Assembly: GCA_018333075.1 (NCBI GenBank)
Contig: BORH01000007.1
Coordinates: 62,001-126,000, forward strand
From: Heyndrickxia sporothermodurans
GTDB lineage: Bacteria > Bacillota > Bacilli > Bacillales > Bacillaceae_C
DNA: 64,000 nt
Direction of reading: 5' to 3'
In this document: one piece after another, positions 1-8,026 of the stretch
How positions within the stretch are numbered: the first letter of the stretch is position 1
Layout: every line of letters begins with the position of its first letter
Translations under genes and position numbers: made by a program
Notes under the pieces: generated by a model
The model's input: only the letters and a program-made list of their open reading frames with translations
What the model was told of the DNA's origin: nothing
Database searches by the model: none

Positions 1-741
1 GGTTGGAATGATGACGAGAATAACTGCTGCCATGATCATTGGCCAATTGCTAGCTCCTTCTTCGGACTTTAACATCTTCAATCCAATTTGAATCGTCCGA
101 ACATTATTATCATTAGTAACTAGCAACGGCCATAAATACTCATTCCAAGCTGATAAAAATGTATAGATTCCTAATGTGGCAATCATCGGTTTAGAAATAG
201 GCAAAACCATTTTTAAGTAAAACCGAAAGTTGCTGCATCCATCCATTTGAGCTGCTTCATGAAGCTCTTTCGGAATGGTAAGAAAATATTGTCTTAAAAG
301 AAAAATTCCGAAAGCACCTGCGAATTTAGGGATAACTAAACCAGCATAAGAATTTATCCATCCAAGATCCCTGACCGTTGCGAAGTTTGGAATGATGGTT
401 GCTTCCCAAGGAATCATCATGGTCGAAATAATAATAATAAAGACAATATTTTTCCCCTTGAATGGAACAAAAACAAACCCGAAGGCAGCTAAACTACAAG
501 TAATAATCATACCTATCGTTATTAAACTAGATTGTATAAAACTATTTAATAAAAATCGCAATAACGGAACTGTAGTAAAGGCATCCACATAGTTTCCTAG
601 AGTAGGATTAGTTGGAATCACTGCTCCTGCAAAAACATCTTTTGAATCCATAAAACTAATCGATAATGCATAAACAATAGGACCGAAGACAAGGATTGTT
701 GAAAAAATAAGTAACGCATAAATAATCGTTCGTTTCATCAT
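1..741 (-). CDS. Carbohydrate ABC transporter permease, MalG/UgpE type (partial)
   Basis: Inner-membrane permease subunit of a binding-protein-dependent sugar or glycerol-phosphate importer. About 246 codons are visible and the C-terminus runs off the window edge. The EAA loop that contacts the ATPase is clear (EAAQMDGCSNFRFYLKMVLP), followed by the family signature WNEYLWPLLVT. Hydrophobic segments alternate as in the six-helix MalG fold. The start ATG overlaps the stop of the upstream permease (TAATG), so the two are translationally coupled. UgpE-like features include an MLKSEEGASNW-type region before the last helix. The transported substrate cannot be fixed, and the ATPase and binding protein are not in the window. 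Confidence 0.9.
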   Translation of the reverse strand, partial: MMKRTIIYALLIFSTILVFGPIVYALSISFMDSKDVFAGAVIPTNPTLGNYVDAFTTVPLLRFLLNSFIQSSLITIGMIITCSLAAFGFVFVPFKGKNIVFIIIISTMMIPWEATIIPNFATVRDLGWINSYAGLVIPKFAGAFGIFLLRQYFLTIPKELHEAAQMDGCSNFRFYLKMVLPISKPMIATLGIYTFLSAWNEYLWPLLVTNDNNVRTIQIGLKMLKSEEGASNWPMIMAAVILVIIPT

Positions 742-1631
742 TACTGATAATGCACCTTCCTTTCTCCAAATTCAAATTGAAGTAAAGTGAAAATTAAGAT
801 AATTACAAACAAAATCATGGCTTGAGCACTGGCAGAGCCTACATAATGGTTAGAAAATGCATCTTGGTAAATAGAATAAACAATCAGATTAGTTGCCCCT
901 GCTGGTCCACCTTTTGTCATAATGTCGATTTGACCGAACGACTGAAAGGAATTGATCACCGCTACTACTGTCACAAAAAATAATGTTGGTGAAAGCATAG
1001 GAATGGTTATATTCCGCAATTGTTGAAAAAAGTTTGCACCATCAATTCTTGAACTTTCATATAAATCCTCAGGAATACTTTGCAATCCACCAAGCAGGAT
1101 GATGAAATTAAATCCTAAATGCATCCAAATAGTCGTCACAGAAATTGAAAATAAAGCCCAATGCTTGTCCGTTACCCATCCAATCTCTTGAATCCCAAAC
1201 AAGCCTAATAAATTGTTTATCAATCCAATACTTGGATCGAAAAGGAATAGCCAAATGACCGCTGCCGCTGCAGACGAAATCCCTAAGGTCGAAGAAAATG
1301 CAACTCTAAAAAACTGAGAGCCTTTAATTTTTTCATTCGCTAAAACGGCAAGAAATAAGGAAATAATTATAGTAGGAATGACTGTAAACAATACAAATAA
1401 AAAGCTAGATTTTAAACTTAATAAAAACTCTTTCGATTGAAACAGTTCAAGATAATTTTGCAATCCATTAAAATAAACAGGATCACCCTTTGGATTTGTT
1501 AAGAAAAAGCTAAGATATAAAGTTCGAAACATCGGATAAAAAAGAAAAACGATAAAAAGCAATAATGCAGGCAGTAAATATAAAATTCCTGTTGGAAATT
1601 TTCTTTTTTTCTTCAAATGCGTTTTTTCCAC
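741..1631 (-). CDS. Carbohydrate ABC transporter permease, MalF/UgpA type
   Basis: First permease of the pair, 296 residues, about six membrane spans. The first span is near residues 15-35. An EAA-type loop (ESSRIDGANFFQQLRNITIP) lies near residues 190-215. The start is GTG with GAGGTG six bases upstream. It overlaps the next permease by one base, so both subunits are made from one message. Upstream lies a strong promoter, a cre-like site and a leader terminator, which suggests control by carbon catabolite repression plus attenuation. Length and architecture are normal for UgpA/MalF-like proteins. Confidence 0.9.
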   Translation of the reverse strand: MEKTHLKKKRKFPTGILYLLPALLLFIVFLFYPMFRTLYLSFFLTNPKGDPVYFNGLQNYLELFQSKEFLLSLKSSFLFVLFTVIPTIIISLFLAVLANEKIKGSQFFRVAFSSTLGISSAAAAVIWLFLFDPSIGLINNLLGLFGIQEIGWVTDKHWALFSISVTTIWMHLGFNFIILLGGLQSIPEDLYESSRIDGANFFQQLRNITIPMLSPTLFFVTVVAVINSFQSFGQIDIMTKGGPAGATNLIVYSIYQDAFSNHYVGSASAQAMILFVIILIFTLLQFEFGERKVHYQ

Positions 1632-1741
1632 TGATTACACCTCTCTACTTTTCTATTTTTGATTTATAAAGCTTTCTCTTCTTATTAATACCTCCTGCAA
1701 TCGAAGTTTAGGTCCTCAAAAAACAAGCTAATCAAAATAAA

Positions 1742-1807
1742 AACCCCAAAAGAATAATGGACAACAAACAATTTAGATTGTTCGCTGTCATCATACTTTT
1801 GGGGTTC
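1742..1807 (-). terminator. Leader terminator-like hairpin ahead of the ABC permease operon
   Basis: Read leftward, AACCCCAAAAG and CTTTTGGGGTT form an 11-bp lower stem with further pairing inside (AACAAT with ATTGTT), followed by a U-rich tail (TTTATTTTG). It lies between the promoter at 1907-1935 and the gene start at 1631, so it would stop transcription before the operon unless it is disrupted. No binding protein or ligand is evident. Confidence 0.6.
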
Positions 1808-1876
1808 TCTTATTCTCCACCCTAACTAAATGATGATGAATCACATATTGAATTAATATAAATAGAAAGTGGTAAT

Positions 1877-1890
1877 TGTATCCGCTTTCA
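1877..1890 (-). promoter_or_regulatory. cre-like CcpA site
   Basis: On the minus strand TGAAAGCGGATACA matches the cre consensus TGWAANCGNTNWCA at all but one fixed position. It lies just downstream of the predicted transcription start, a usual place for CcpA repression. Confidence 0.6.
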
Positions 1891-1906
1891 AGTTTTCTTG
1901 TTAGAA

Positions 1907-1935
1907 AGTATATAAAATTTAAACTTTTTTGTCAA
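1907..1935 (-). promoter_or_regulatory. SigA-type promoter for the ABC permease operon
   Basis: On the minus strand a perfect -35 (TTGACA, 1930-1935) and a -10 TATACT (1907-1912) are separated by 17 bases. Transcription would run leftward through the cre-like site and the leader hairpin to the permease genes. Confidence 0.7.
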
Positions 1936-2043
1936 TTTAAATTTACAAATTTTTCTTTTCGCTAGATAAATGACAAGCTAATACAGGAAAATGATGACTA
2001 GGAAATAACCCATTCAAGCAATCATCGACAATTTTAAACCAAT

Positions 2044-2650
2044 TCACTTAATAGATCCCCGAACTAATATCCAATCGATTCTCCTGTCTCCTCCATTTAC
2101 ATACTTAAAATCATTCATTTTACCATAGTTTTTATTTATAAGATTAGCTACTAAATCCCAGGTGTCTATAAAAGAACCTTTCTTTGTTAAGATATCAAAT
2201 GGTTTAGTTTGGACATCTAAATTGAAATCTCCAGTTAAAAAGACTGGAAAATCTAATTGCAATTCTTTCACTTTTTCAGCAATTAATTCTGCCTCTCGAA
2301 TTCTTTCCTCCTCACATAAGTAGTCAAGATGAGTATTCATATGATAAAACATTTGACCATTAGTTTTGTCCAGAAACTTAGCCCATGTTACCATACAGGG
2401 AGTTTTGTTACCAAATGTCATCGATCCTATTACACTAGGAGTATCTGAAAGCCAAAAATGATCTTACTCTAATATGGTAAAAACGATCCTTATTGAAAAA
2501 AATAGCCATAAAATCATCTTTACTGCCAACTTTTCTACCCAAGCCAACCCAATCATATTCTGGAATTAGCTTTATTAAATCTTGGGTTTGTGGAAATATA
2601 TCATTAAATGATATTAATCTCCCTTTTATATTATGTAAATAAAAGATATT
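2044..2650 (-). pseudogene. Endonuclease/exonuclease/phosphatase (EEP) family gene, frameshifted and N-truncated
   Basis: The intact 125-codon 3' part (2044-2421) carries EEP motifs: NTHLDY, TGDFNL and a C-terminal DRRIDWILV (normally DWIL plus residues). Upstream, another frame continues the family (GLGRKVGSKDDFMAIFF, then FWLSDTPSVIGS), with the shift near 2440-2460. No normal N-terminal metal-binding segment can be found beyond about 2650. It is a decayed metal-dependent hydrolase of the synaptojanin/DNase I fold and is probably non-functional. Confidence 0.75.
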
Positions 2651-2818
2651 TTGCCAAATCTACTAGAATGAATAAAATGAAAAAAATTCACTCCCCCTCT
2701 TTATGACAAGCTAAAATATCTATTTTCCTAATATATTAATTTTAATGTCTTCTAATACCCAGGTTTCAAAACAATTTACATTTATTCAATAAAAAACAAA
2801 CCTATTCTTGTAAAAACA

Positions 2819-2827
2819 TGTTATAAT
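2819..2827 (+). promoter_or_regulatory. Extended -10 promoter for the LCP gene
   Basis: TGTTATAAT forms an extended -10 (TGN-TATAAT) about 40 bases before the LCP start. No good -35 was seen at normal spacing. Confidence 0.45.
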
Positions 2828-2864
2828 TTGTAAGATTAATATAAAAACAAAGAGAGGTTTACAT

Positions 2865-3782
2865 ATGAAGAAAAAAATCCTAATAATTATTGCAAGCGTT
2901 ATTGGGGTAGTGATACTTGGTGTTGGAGGATATGCCTATTACCTTTACAGTTCAGTAAAAGAGACTGCAAATAAAATGCATGAAGATGTAAAGCTTGATA
3001 AACCACATAAAAAACCGGAGATTAGTAATAACAGCCAACCGATTTCTATCTTATTATTAGGTGTAGATGAGCGCGCAGGAGATCGTGGTCGCTCAGATAC
3101 ACTTATGGCTATGACTCTTAATCCCAAAAAAGAGAATATGCAAATCATAAGTATTCCCCGTGATACAAGAACAGAAATTGTTGGTCATGGAACAACAGAT
3201 AAAATTAATCATGCCTACGCATTTGGCGGGCCAAAAATGGCGATTGAAACAGTAGAGAACTTTACTGGTGTTCAAATGGACTATTATATTCGAGTGAATA
3301 TGGAGGCATTAAGTGAACTAGTAGATGCAGTGGGTGGAGTAACGGTTCATAATGATATTGAATGGATTGATGAAGGTTTTTACAAAAAAGGATATCATTT
3401 CACAAAAGGTGATATTGATCTTGATGGTAAAAAAGCACTTGGATATGTTCGGATGCGACATTTAGATCCAAACGGAGACTTTGGTCGTAACAAACGCCAG
3501 CGTCAAGTTCTCACCGCAATTGTCAACAAGGCTGCAAGTATTTCATCTGTTACTCGATTTGATGATATTTTAGCTGCATTAGGTGATAATGTAAAAACAA
3601 ACATGACTTTCGATGATATGATGGATATTCAGAAAAATTACCGTAACTGTCGCAAAAACATTACGCAATATGAAGTAAAAGGCAATGGTGGAAAAATTGA
3701 AGGAATCTATTATTTAAATGTTCCAGATGAAGAAAAATCGAAAGTGACGAAAATGTTAAAGGATAACTTAGATAAGAGCTAA
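2865..3782 (+). CDS. LCP (LytR-CpsA-Psr) family cell-wall polymer ligase
   Basis: 305 residues. A short cytoplasmic N-terminus and one membrane anchor (residues 5-27) are followed by an extracellular LCP domain. Family hallmarks are visible: LLLGVDER near residue 63, RSDTLMAMTLNP, SIPRDTRTEI and GYVRMRHLDPNGDFGRNKRQ near residues 196-215, which supply the arginines and acidic residues that bind polyprenyl-pyrophosphate. Such proteins transfer wall teichoic acid or other anionic polymers from the lipid carrier to peptidoglycan. AGAGAGGT precedes the ATG. The gene stands alone with its own terminator. A YwqE-type phosphatase lies nearby on the other strand, which fits a cell-surface polymer theme. 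Confidence 0.92.
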   Translation: MKKKILIIIASVIGVVILGVGGYAYYLYSSVKETANKMHEDVKLDKPHKKPEISNNSQPISILLLGVDERAGDRGRSDTLMAMTLNPKKENMQIISIPRDTRTEIVGHGTTDKINHAYAFGGPKMAIETVENFTGVQMDYYIRVNMEALSELVDAVGGVTVHNDIEWIDEGFYKKGYHFTKGDIDLDGKKALGYVRMRHLDPNGDFGRNKRQRQVLTAIVNKAASISSVTRFDDILAALGDNVKTNMTFDDMMDIQKNYRNCRKNITQYEVKGNGGKIEGIYYLNVPDEEKSKVTKMLKDNLDKS

Positions 3783-3796
3783 TTCAATAGCAGTTA

Positions 3797-3829
3797 AAGA
3801 TGACCTCGAATTGCGTCGGGGTCATCTTA
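3797..3829 (+). terminator. Rho-independent terminator after the LCP gene
   Basis: AAGATGACC and GGTCATCTT form a stem around a GC-rich loop, followed by a short T-rich run (ATTTTAAT). Confidence 0.85.
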
Positions 3830-4178
3830 TTTTAATCTCACTGATGACAATGATTGTACCACTCGATATTGTGCCACTAGATGCTTTAGTTCACTAAGCT
3901 ATTACAATCTTTATAATCCACATCACCTTTAAAATGACTAAAGAGATTCTATTGTGGCGTTATCTCAACAATTTCCTTTACCAGACTCTATATAAATGGC
4001 ATACTCCCTGTCATCCCGTAACACTTACAAGGTCTGTATCTATGGTAACTAACAGATACACCCCCTCAAAATCGTATTTCTACCAATATACTAATTATTA
4101 AATAAATATCCCTTAAATTTAACAATCACCTTTAGTAAATCTCAAGATTATCTTTACAATTCATTTCTTTAATCAATA
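3830..4178. other. Intergenic, no gene seen
   Basis: About 350 bases between convergent genes. Six-frame inspection shows no convincing coding or RNA structure. Confidence 0.5.
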
Positions 4179-4946
4179 TTAAAATAAACCAAAAAACTTT
4201 TTCGTTTTTATCAGTTCTGGTGCCTCACGTATAATTTGACTTCCGTCTACTAAAAGCTCTGCATTTTCAGTGAAATAATAAATTGAATCAATTCCATATT
4301 TTTCTTCAAGCACATCTAGTGCTTCGTTCATCTTAAACGCTCTAGTTGTCGTATTATGTGCATCAGATGCAATAAAATGAGTAAGGTTTGCTTCAATTAA
4401 TTGCTCTGTAAATTTTTTTATTTTTTTTCCGAAATGACCTGTTAAACTAGAAGCAGTGATTTGCGTTGCTGCACCATTTTTAACAAATTCATATAATTGA
4501 TTCGGATGTTCCATTAATTGTACATTCCTTTCTGGATGAACAATGATAGGAACTAAATCGTGGAGTTGGATATCGTAAAGTAGTTGTTTAGCATATCGTG
4601 GAACATACCTAGTTGGAAACTCTATGAATATATAAGTAGAGTCTCCAGAAAGTGTCAATATTTCTCCCTTTTCATATTCTTCAAGTATTTTTCCAAAAAT
4701 ACGATTCTCTTGACCTGGCAAAATCATTAAATCGATACCTTCATTATTAATTACTTTATTTAGCTTCTGAACCCGATTAATTATTTCTACTTTTCTATTA
4801 ACATACTTTCCATTCTGATGATGCGGAGTAGCGATAATTGTATCGATTCCTTCATTTATTGCTTGTCGCGCCATTTCTAGGCTTTCAGTCAAATTTTTCG
4901 CTCCGTCATCAACTCCTGGTAATATATGGCAATGTATATCAATCAT
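4179..4946 (-). CDS. PHP-family protein-tyrosine phosphatase, YwqE/CpsB type
   Basis: 255 residues from the chosen ATG at 4946 (MIDIHCHILPG), preceded by AAGGGG at good spacing. An in-frame start 19 codons upstream lacks support. Metal ligands of the PHP fold are visible: DIHCHILPGVDDG at the N-terminus, ATPHH near residue 40, PGQEN, IVHPERN and the C-terminal ASDAH. These manganese-dependent enzymes dephosphorylate bacterial tyrosine kinases that control capsule or exopolysaccharide synthesis. The length matches B. subtilis YwqE. The partner kinase genes are not in the window. Confidence 0.9.
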   Translation of the reverse strand: MIDIHCHILPGVDDGAKNLTESLEMARQAINEGIDTIIATPHHQNGKYVNRKVEIINRVQKLNKVINNEGIDLMILPGQENRIFGKILEEYEKGEILTLSGDSTYIFIEFPTRYVPRYAKQLLYDIQLHDLVPIIVHPERNVQLMEHPNQLYEFVKNGAATQITASSLTGHFGKKIKKFTEQLIEANLTHFIASDAHNTTTRAFKMNEALDVLEEKYGIDSIYYFTENAELLVDGSQIIREAPELIKTKKFFGLF

Positions 4947-5517
4947 CGAATACCCCTTTTTTTCAAAAAAATCAGAAATATACACACAGCCATATTCTAC
5001 CATAAAATTGCGAATTGCGATATAGATTAATTTTGTCTGAAATTGTCTGTTTTGATTAATTACGATAATAATAGTTTGATTTTTGATTTAATTATTTTGT
5101 CTCTTGACCAGTTTCAGTGATTTCACTCAATTCCAGAAATAAGTTAGCTAATTTGGTCCTAAACTATAGTTTCTCCCTCATTAGCATACAGGCCTAAGTG
5201 AAGTTGATCTCTCTATCTTTTTTAATAATCACTCCTACTAACTTTCTTAATTTTTAAGTAGACACTAAATAAAATAGATTTTTTCTAGGGAGAATTTAGA
5301 AAATATATTGGGAAAAATTTCTTTACATAAATATAGCAGTTCTTTATAATTACATCATTGTTTCTATGTAACTTTTATCCTATTTAGTTATAAATAGGAT
5401 TCGAGTACTTATTCAGATACGGGATTGAAAAATGTCGTATTTTGTGAGGTACCATAGAGAAAATGCTATGGCTCTTTTTCATGAAGTTTGTATTAAATTA
5501 TATTAGGAGGATTGCTC
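4947..5517. other. Intergenic with a small terminator-like hairpin (5452-5471)
   Basis: About 570 AT-rich bases between divergent genes. CCATAG (5452-5457) and CTATGG (5466-5471) pair and are followed by CTCTTTTTC, just ahead of the PPC gene. It could be a leader attenuator or the end of a small transcript. No coding sequence was recognised. Confidence 0.4.
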
Positions 5518-7149
5518 ATGATTCGTTTAATGAAAAAAGGAAGAATGGCAGCAAAAGTCATTGTTGTATTAACTCTTCTACTAAGTGGGGTCCATCTTTT
5601 CCAAAAGAAAGCGGAAGCAGCAGAATTTAACTTACCTTTCAATACTGAAGTACATGGTGTTCTTACGAAAGGTATAACTAGCAATACGTATAACCTTGTA
5701 ATCAATGAAGCAGGACGACTTACTTTGGATCTTACATCGTATGTAGATAAGAATACATATATTCAACTTTTAGATAACAATAATAAAAAAATATGGGATA
5801 CTAGAACAACTGGGAGTTCACTAAACCCCGCAAAGCTAAATAAATGGGTAGATTTAGAACCTGGTAAATATTTTCTAAAAATAAATGGCAATGATTACTG
5901 GGATGAAAATACTGGAAAATATATTTTGAAAGCAACATTTGAAAAAGCAGGCAATAATGAAATTGAACCGAATAATGGAGTGATTGAAGCTCAAGCAATT
6001 ACTTTTAATCAACTAGTTACAGGATTTTTATCTTGGAACGATACAATTGATATGTACAAAATAACTCTTAAAAAACCAGGACGGTTAGGAATTGATATTA
6101 GTTCATATGTCGACTCTTATACATATATTCGATTATATGATAATAATAATAAAGAAATATTTAGTACCAATACTGAAGGTAGTTCTAAAAATCCGGCTAA
6201 ATATATGAAGACCATCGATTTAGAACCAGGAAATTATTATCTTAATATAAATGGTGATTCATTATGGGATAGGAACACCGGAAAATACCAATTGAAAACT
6301 ACCTTTACTGCAGCAAACAGTAATGAAACAGAACCAAACAATGGTATCGTTGAAGCCCAGACATTACCTTTTAATAAAACCATTACAGGCTTTTTATCTT
6401 GGAATGATACAGAAGATTACTATAAAATATCGCTTCCTAAAAAAGGAAAAGTTACATTTACAAGTGTTTCATACGTGGAAAGTTATACAAATTTCCAGTT
6501 AATTAATAATCGTAATGAAGTAGTTGTAAATAACTATGCTACAGGAAGTTCCAAGAATCCAGCTAAATATTCAAATACTATCGTATTAGAAAAAGGAATC
6601 TACTATTTTAGAGTATATTCAGATTTGAAAAGTAACACAGGTAAATACACCTTAAACATTTCTTCTCCAGTATTACTTGCACCACTAACTGTGGACAAAG
6701 TAAGTGATAAATCAACTGTCGTTAAAGGAAAAACAGCGAAAAATCAAGAAGTAGTTGTAAAGGCTTCAGGTAAGGTATATAAAAAGAAAGCAAATTCTGC
6801 CGGAGCATATTCTATTAAAATACCAAAGCAAAAAGCCGGTACAAAAATCGAAGTCAGTACAAAAAATAAATATGGAACAAAGAAAGTAACTATTACTGTT
6901 CTTGATCGAACAGCTCCAAAAGCACCAACAATCAAAAAAGCAACATCCACTTTTGTAGAAGGTAAAGGAGAAAAAGCTGCTACTGTTTACGTGTATAAAG
7001 GATCAAAACTCGTTGGAAAAGCAACAGTTAGTAAAAAAGGAACCTTTAAAGCAAAAATATCTAAACAGAAAAAAGGTACTTCTTTAGTTGTTTATGCTAA
7101 AGACAAAGCAGGAAATAAAAGTGTGGGTAGAACAGTTAAAGTTAAATAA
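5518..7149 (+). CDS. Secreted protein with three PPC domains and C-terminal Ig-like repeats
   Basis: 543 residues. The ATG at 5518 was chosen because AGGAGG lies seven bases upstream; a TTG two codons earlier is unsupported. A basic signal peptide ends near AEAAEF (residue 36). Three tandem pre-peptidase C-terminal (PPC) beta-sandwich repeats of about 125 residues follow, each with an aromatic-rich TGKY-type end and two joined by EPNNG linkers. Two lysine-rich bacterial Ig-like repeats complete the protein (from about residue 385; the second begins after LDRTAPKAP). No catalytic domain is present, so it is probably a surface or matrix adhesive protein. Its terminator has been split by the insertion starting at 7181. 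Confidence 0.85.
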   Translation: MIRLMKKGRMAAKVIVVLTLLLSGVHLFQKKAEAAEFNLPFNTEVHGVLTKGITSNTYNLVINEAGRLTLDLTSYVDKNTYIQLLDNNNKKIWDTRTTGSSLNPAKLNKWVDLEPGKYFLKINGNDYWDENTGKYILKATFEKAGNNEIEPNNGVIEAQAITFNQLVTGFLSWNDTIDMYKITLKKPGRLGIDISSYVDSYTYIRLYDNNNKEIFSTNTEGSSKNPAKYMKTIDLEPGNYYLNINGDSLWDRNTGKYQLKTTFTAANSNETEPNNGIVEAQTLPFNKTITGFLSWNDTEDYYKISLPKKGKVTFTSVSYVESYTNFQLINNRNEVVVNNYATGSSKNPAKYSNTIVLEKGIYYFRVYSDLKSNTGKYTLNISSPVLLAPLTVDKVSDKSTVVKGKTAKNQEVVVKASGKVYKKKANSAGAYSIKIPKQKAGTKIEVSTKNKYGTKKVTITVLDRTAPKAPTIKKATSTFVEGKGEKAATVYVYKGSKLVGKATVSKKGTFKAKISKQKKGTSLVVYAKDKAGNKSVGRTVKVK

Positions 7150-7164
7150 TAGGAAATTGTGAAA

Positions 7165-7173
7165 CAGAGAGTC
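7165..7173 (+). terminator. Left half of a split Rho-independent terminator
   Basis: CAGAGAGTC, 15 bases after the PPC gene stop. Its exact complement GACTCTCTG plus seven Ts lies at 14602-14617, on the far side of the inserted element. Together they would form a normal terminator. Confidence 0.6.
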
Positions 7174-7180
7174 TTTTGGT
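7174..7180 (+). repeat. Putative target-site duplication, left copy
   Basis: TTTTGGT directly abuts the GAGGC terminus of the left IS remnant. The partner TTTTGAT (14593-14599) abuts the right terminus, with one mismatch. In the uninterrupted target this heptamer would be the terminator loop. Confidence 0.5.
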
Positions 7181-7490
7181 GAGGCGACTGAAAAAGTCTC
7201 TATATGTTAAATAATGCGAAGGCTTTCTCGATAAAATCGAGGAAGTCTTCGCTATTTTCATTAATAATTTACATATAAACTCTAGGTAGTGTGTTCGAAT
7301 GATCTCTCTCTTAATCTAGTCCATTTTCTTCTATTTATGATATCCTCATTCCCAAAGACAATATACTTCGGCAGATAAATGGACTAGTCGACTTTTCATT
7401 TGTATTAAATGAGCTACAAGATAAATACTGTCATGAAAACAGTCGCTACGCTGTACCAAGTCTGATAAAAAGGTAGCTGTAATTCATTGT
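7181..7490 (+). mobile_element. Left IS1182-family remnant (inverted terminus and transposase N-terminus)
   Basis: The terminus and a hairpin (TTCTCGATAAAATCGAGGAAG) match the right copy in inverted orientation. From about 7311 a reading frame resembles the transposase N-terminus (SPFSSIYDI, then FSFVLNELQDKYCHENSRYA) and breaks at a stop near 7480. All later transposase sequence is missing. Confidence 0.75.
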
Positions 7491-7799
7491 GCCAATTTAA
7501 ATTCAAAGAAAATAACGTTAATTACAAAATACAATTGGAATATAACCCCATTAAAAACGTAGAGTCAGATTCTTTCGGACTCAGATACGAAGTGATTATT
7601 ATTGATGTAGCACAAAGAAATTGTAACTACCAACTTGATTCTCCCTATCAATATACTAGCAAATAACTTAAAGTGTATTTTTTCATACAATGCAAAACAG
7701 ATAGTATTTTTTACTGAGACTAATAAAATTTTCTTTATTTCTTATCCATTGTTCTTACATTGAGCGAGCTCTTGATTTTCAAAACTTGGACTTTGCAAC
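7491..7799. other. AT-rich spacer inside the composite element
   Basis: About 300 bases between the IS remnant and the GC-rich bacteriocin DNA. No gene or clear homology was recognised. The change in base composition near 7800 is abrupt. Confidence 0.4.
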
Positions 7800-8026
7800 G
7801 ATGTAGCTAGTCCATGTGACATCGTCTCTGTCGATCAAGATGCGCCCCCTGATCTACTGGGAGAATAGCTCGAGGCAATGCAGAGTATGGTCTTTCCACA
7901 TCTGCTCGGACCAACAAGGGCTATCATAATCCCAGGAATGAAACGAACGGTCTCACCGTCAAGCAAAGAACGCCCACAAATTGCTAGTAAAACGCCATGG
8001 GCTTCAGCCAACATCTGCACCACCAA
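7800..8026 (-). pseudogene. Truncated duplicate of the lactococcin-972-type ABC ATPase (operon copy A)
   Basis: Follows the membrane-protein gene directly (stop and next start adjoin, TGATTG). Its first 63 codons are a diverged copy of the intact ATPase at 10671-11372, including a Walker A reading GPSRCGKT instead of GPSGCGKT. A frameshift follows, similarity continues in another frame to about 7800, and then the sequence switches to AT-rich DNA. It lacks the signature and Walker B motifs and cannot be functional. Confidence 0.85.
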
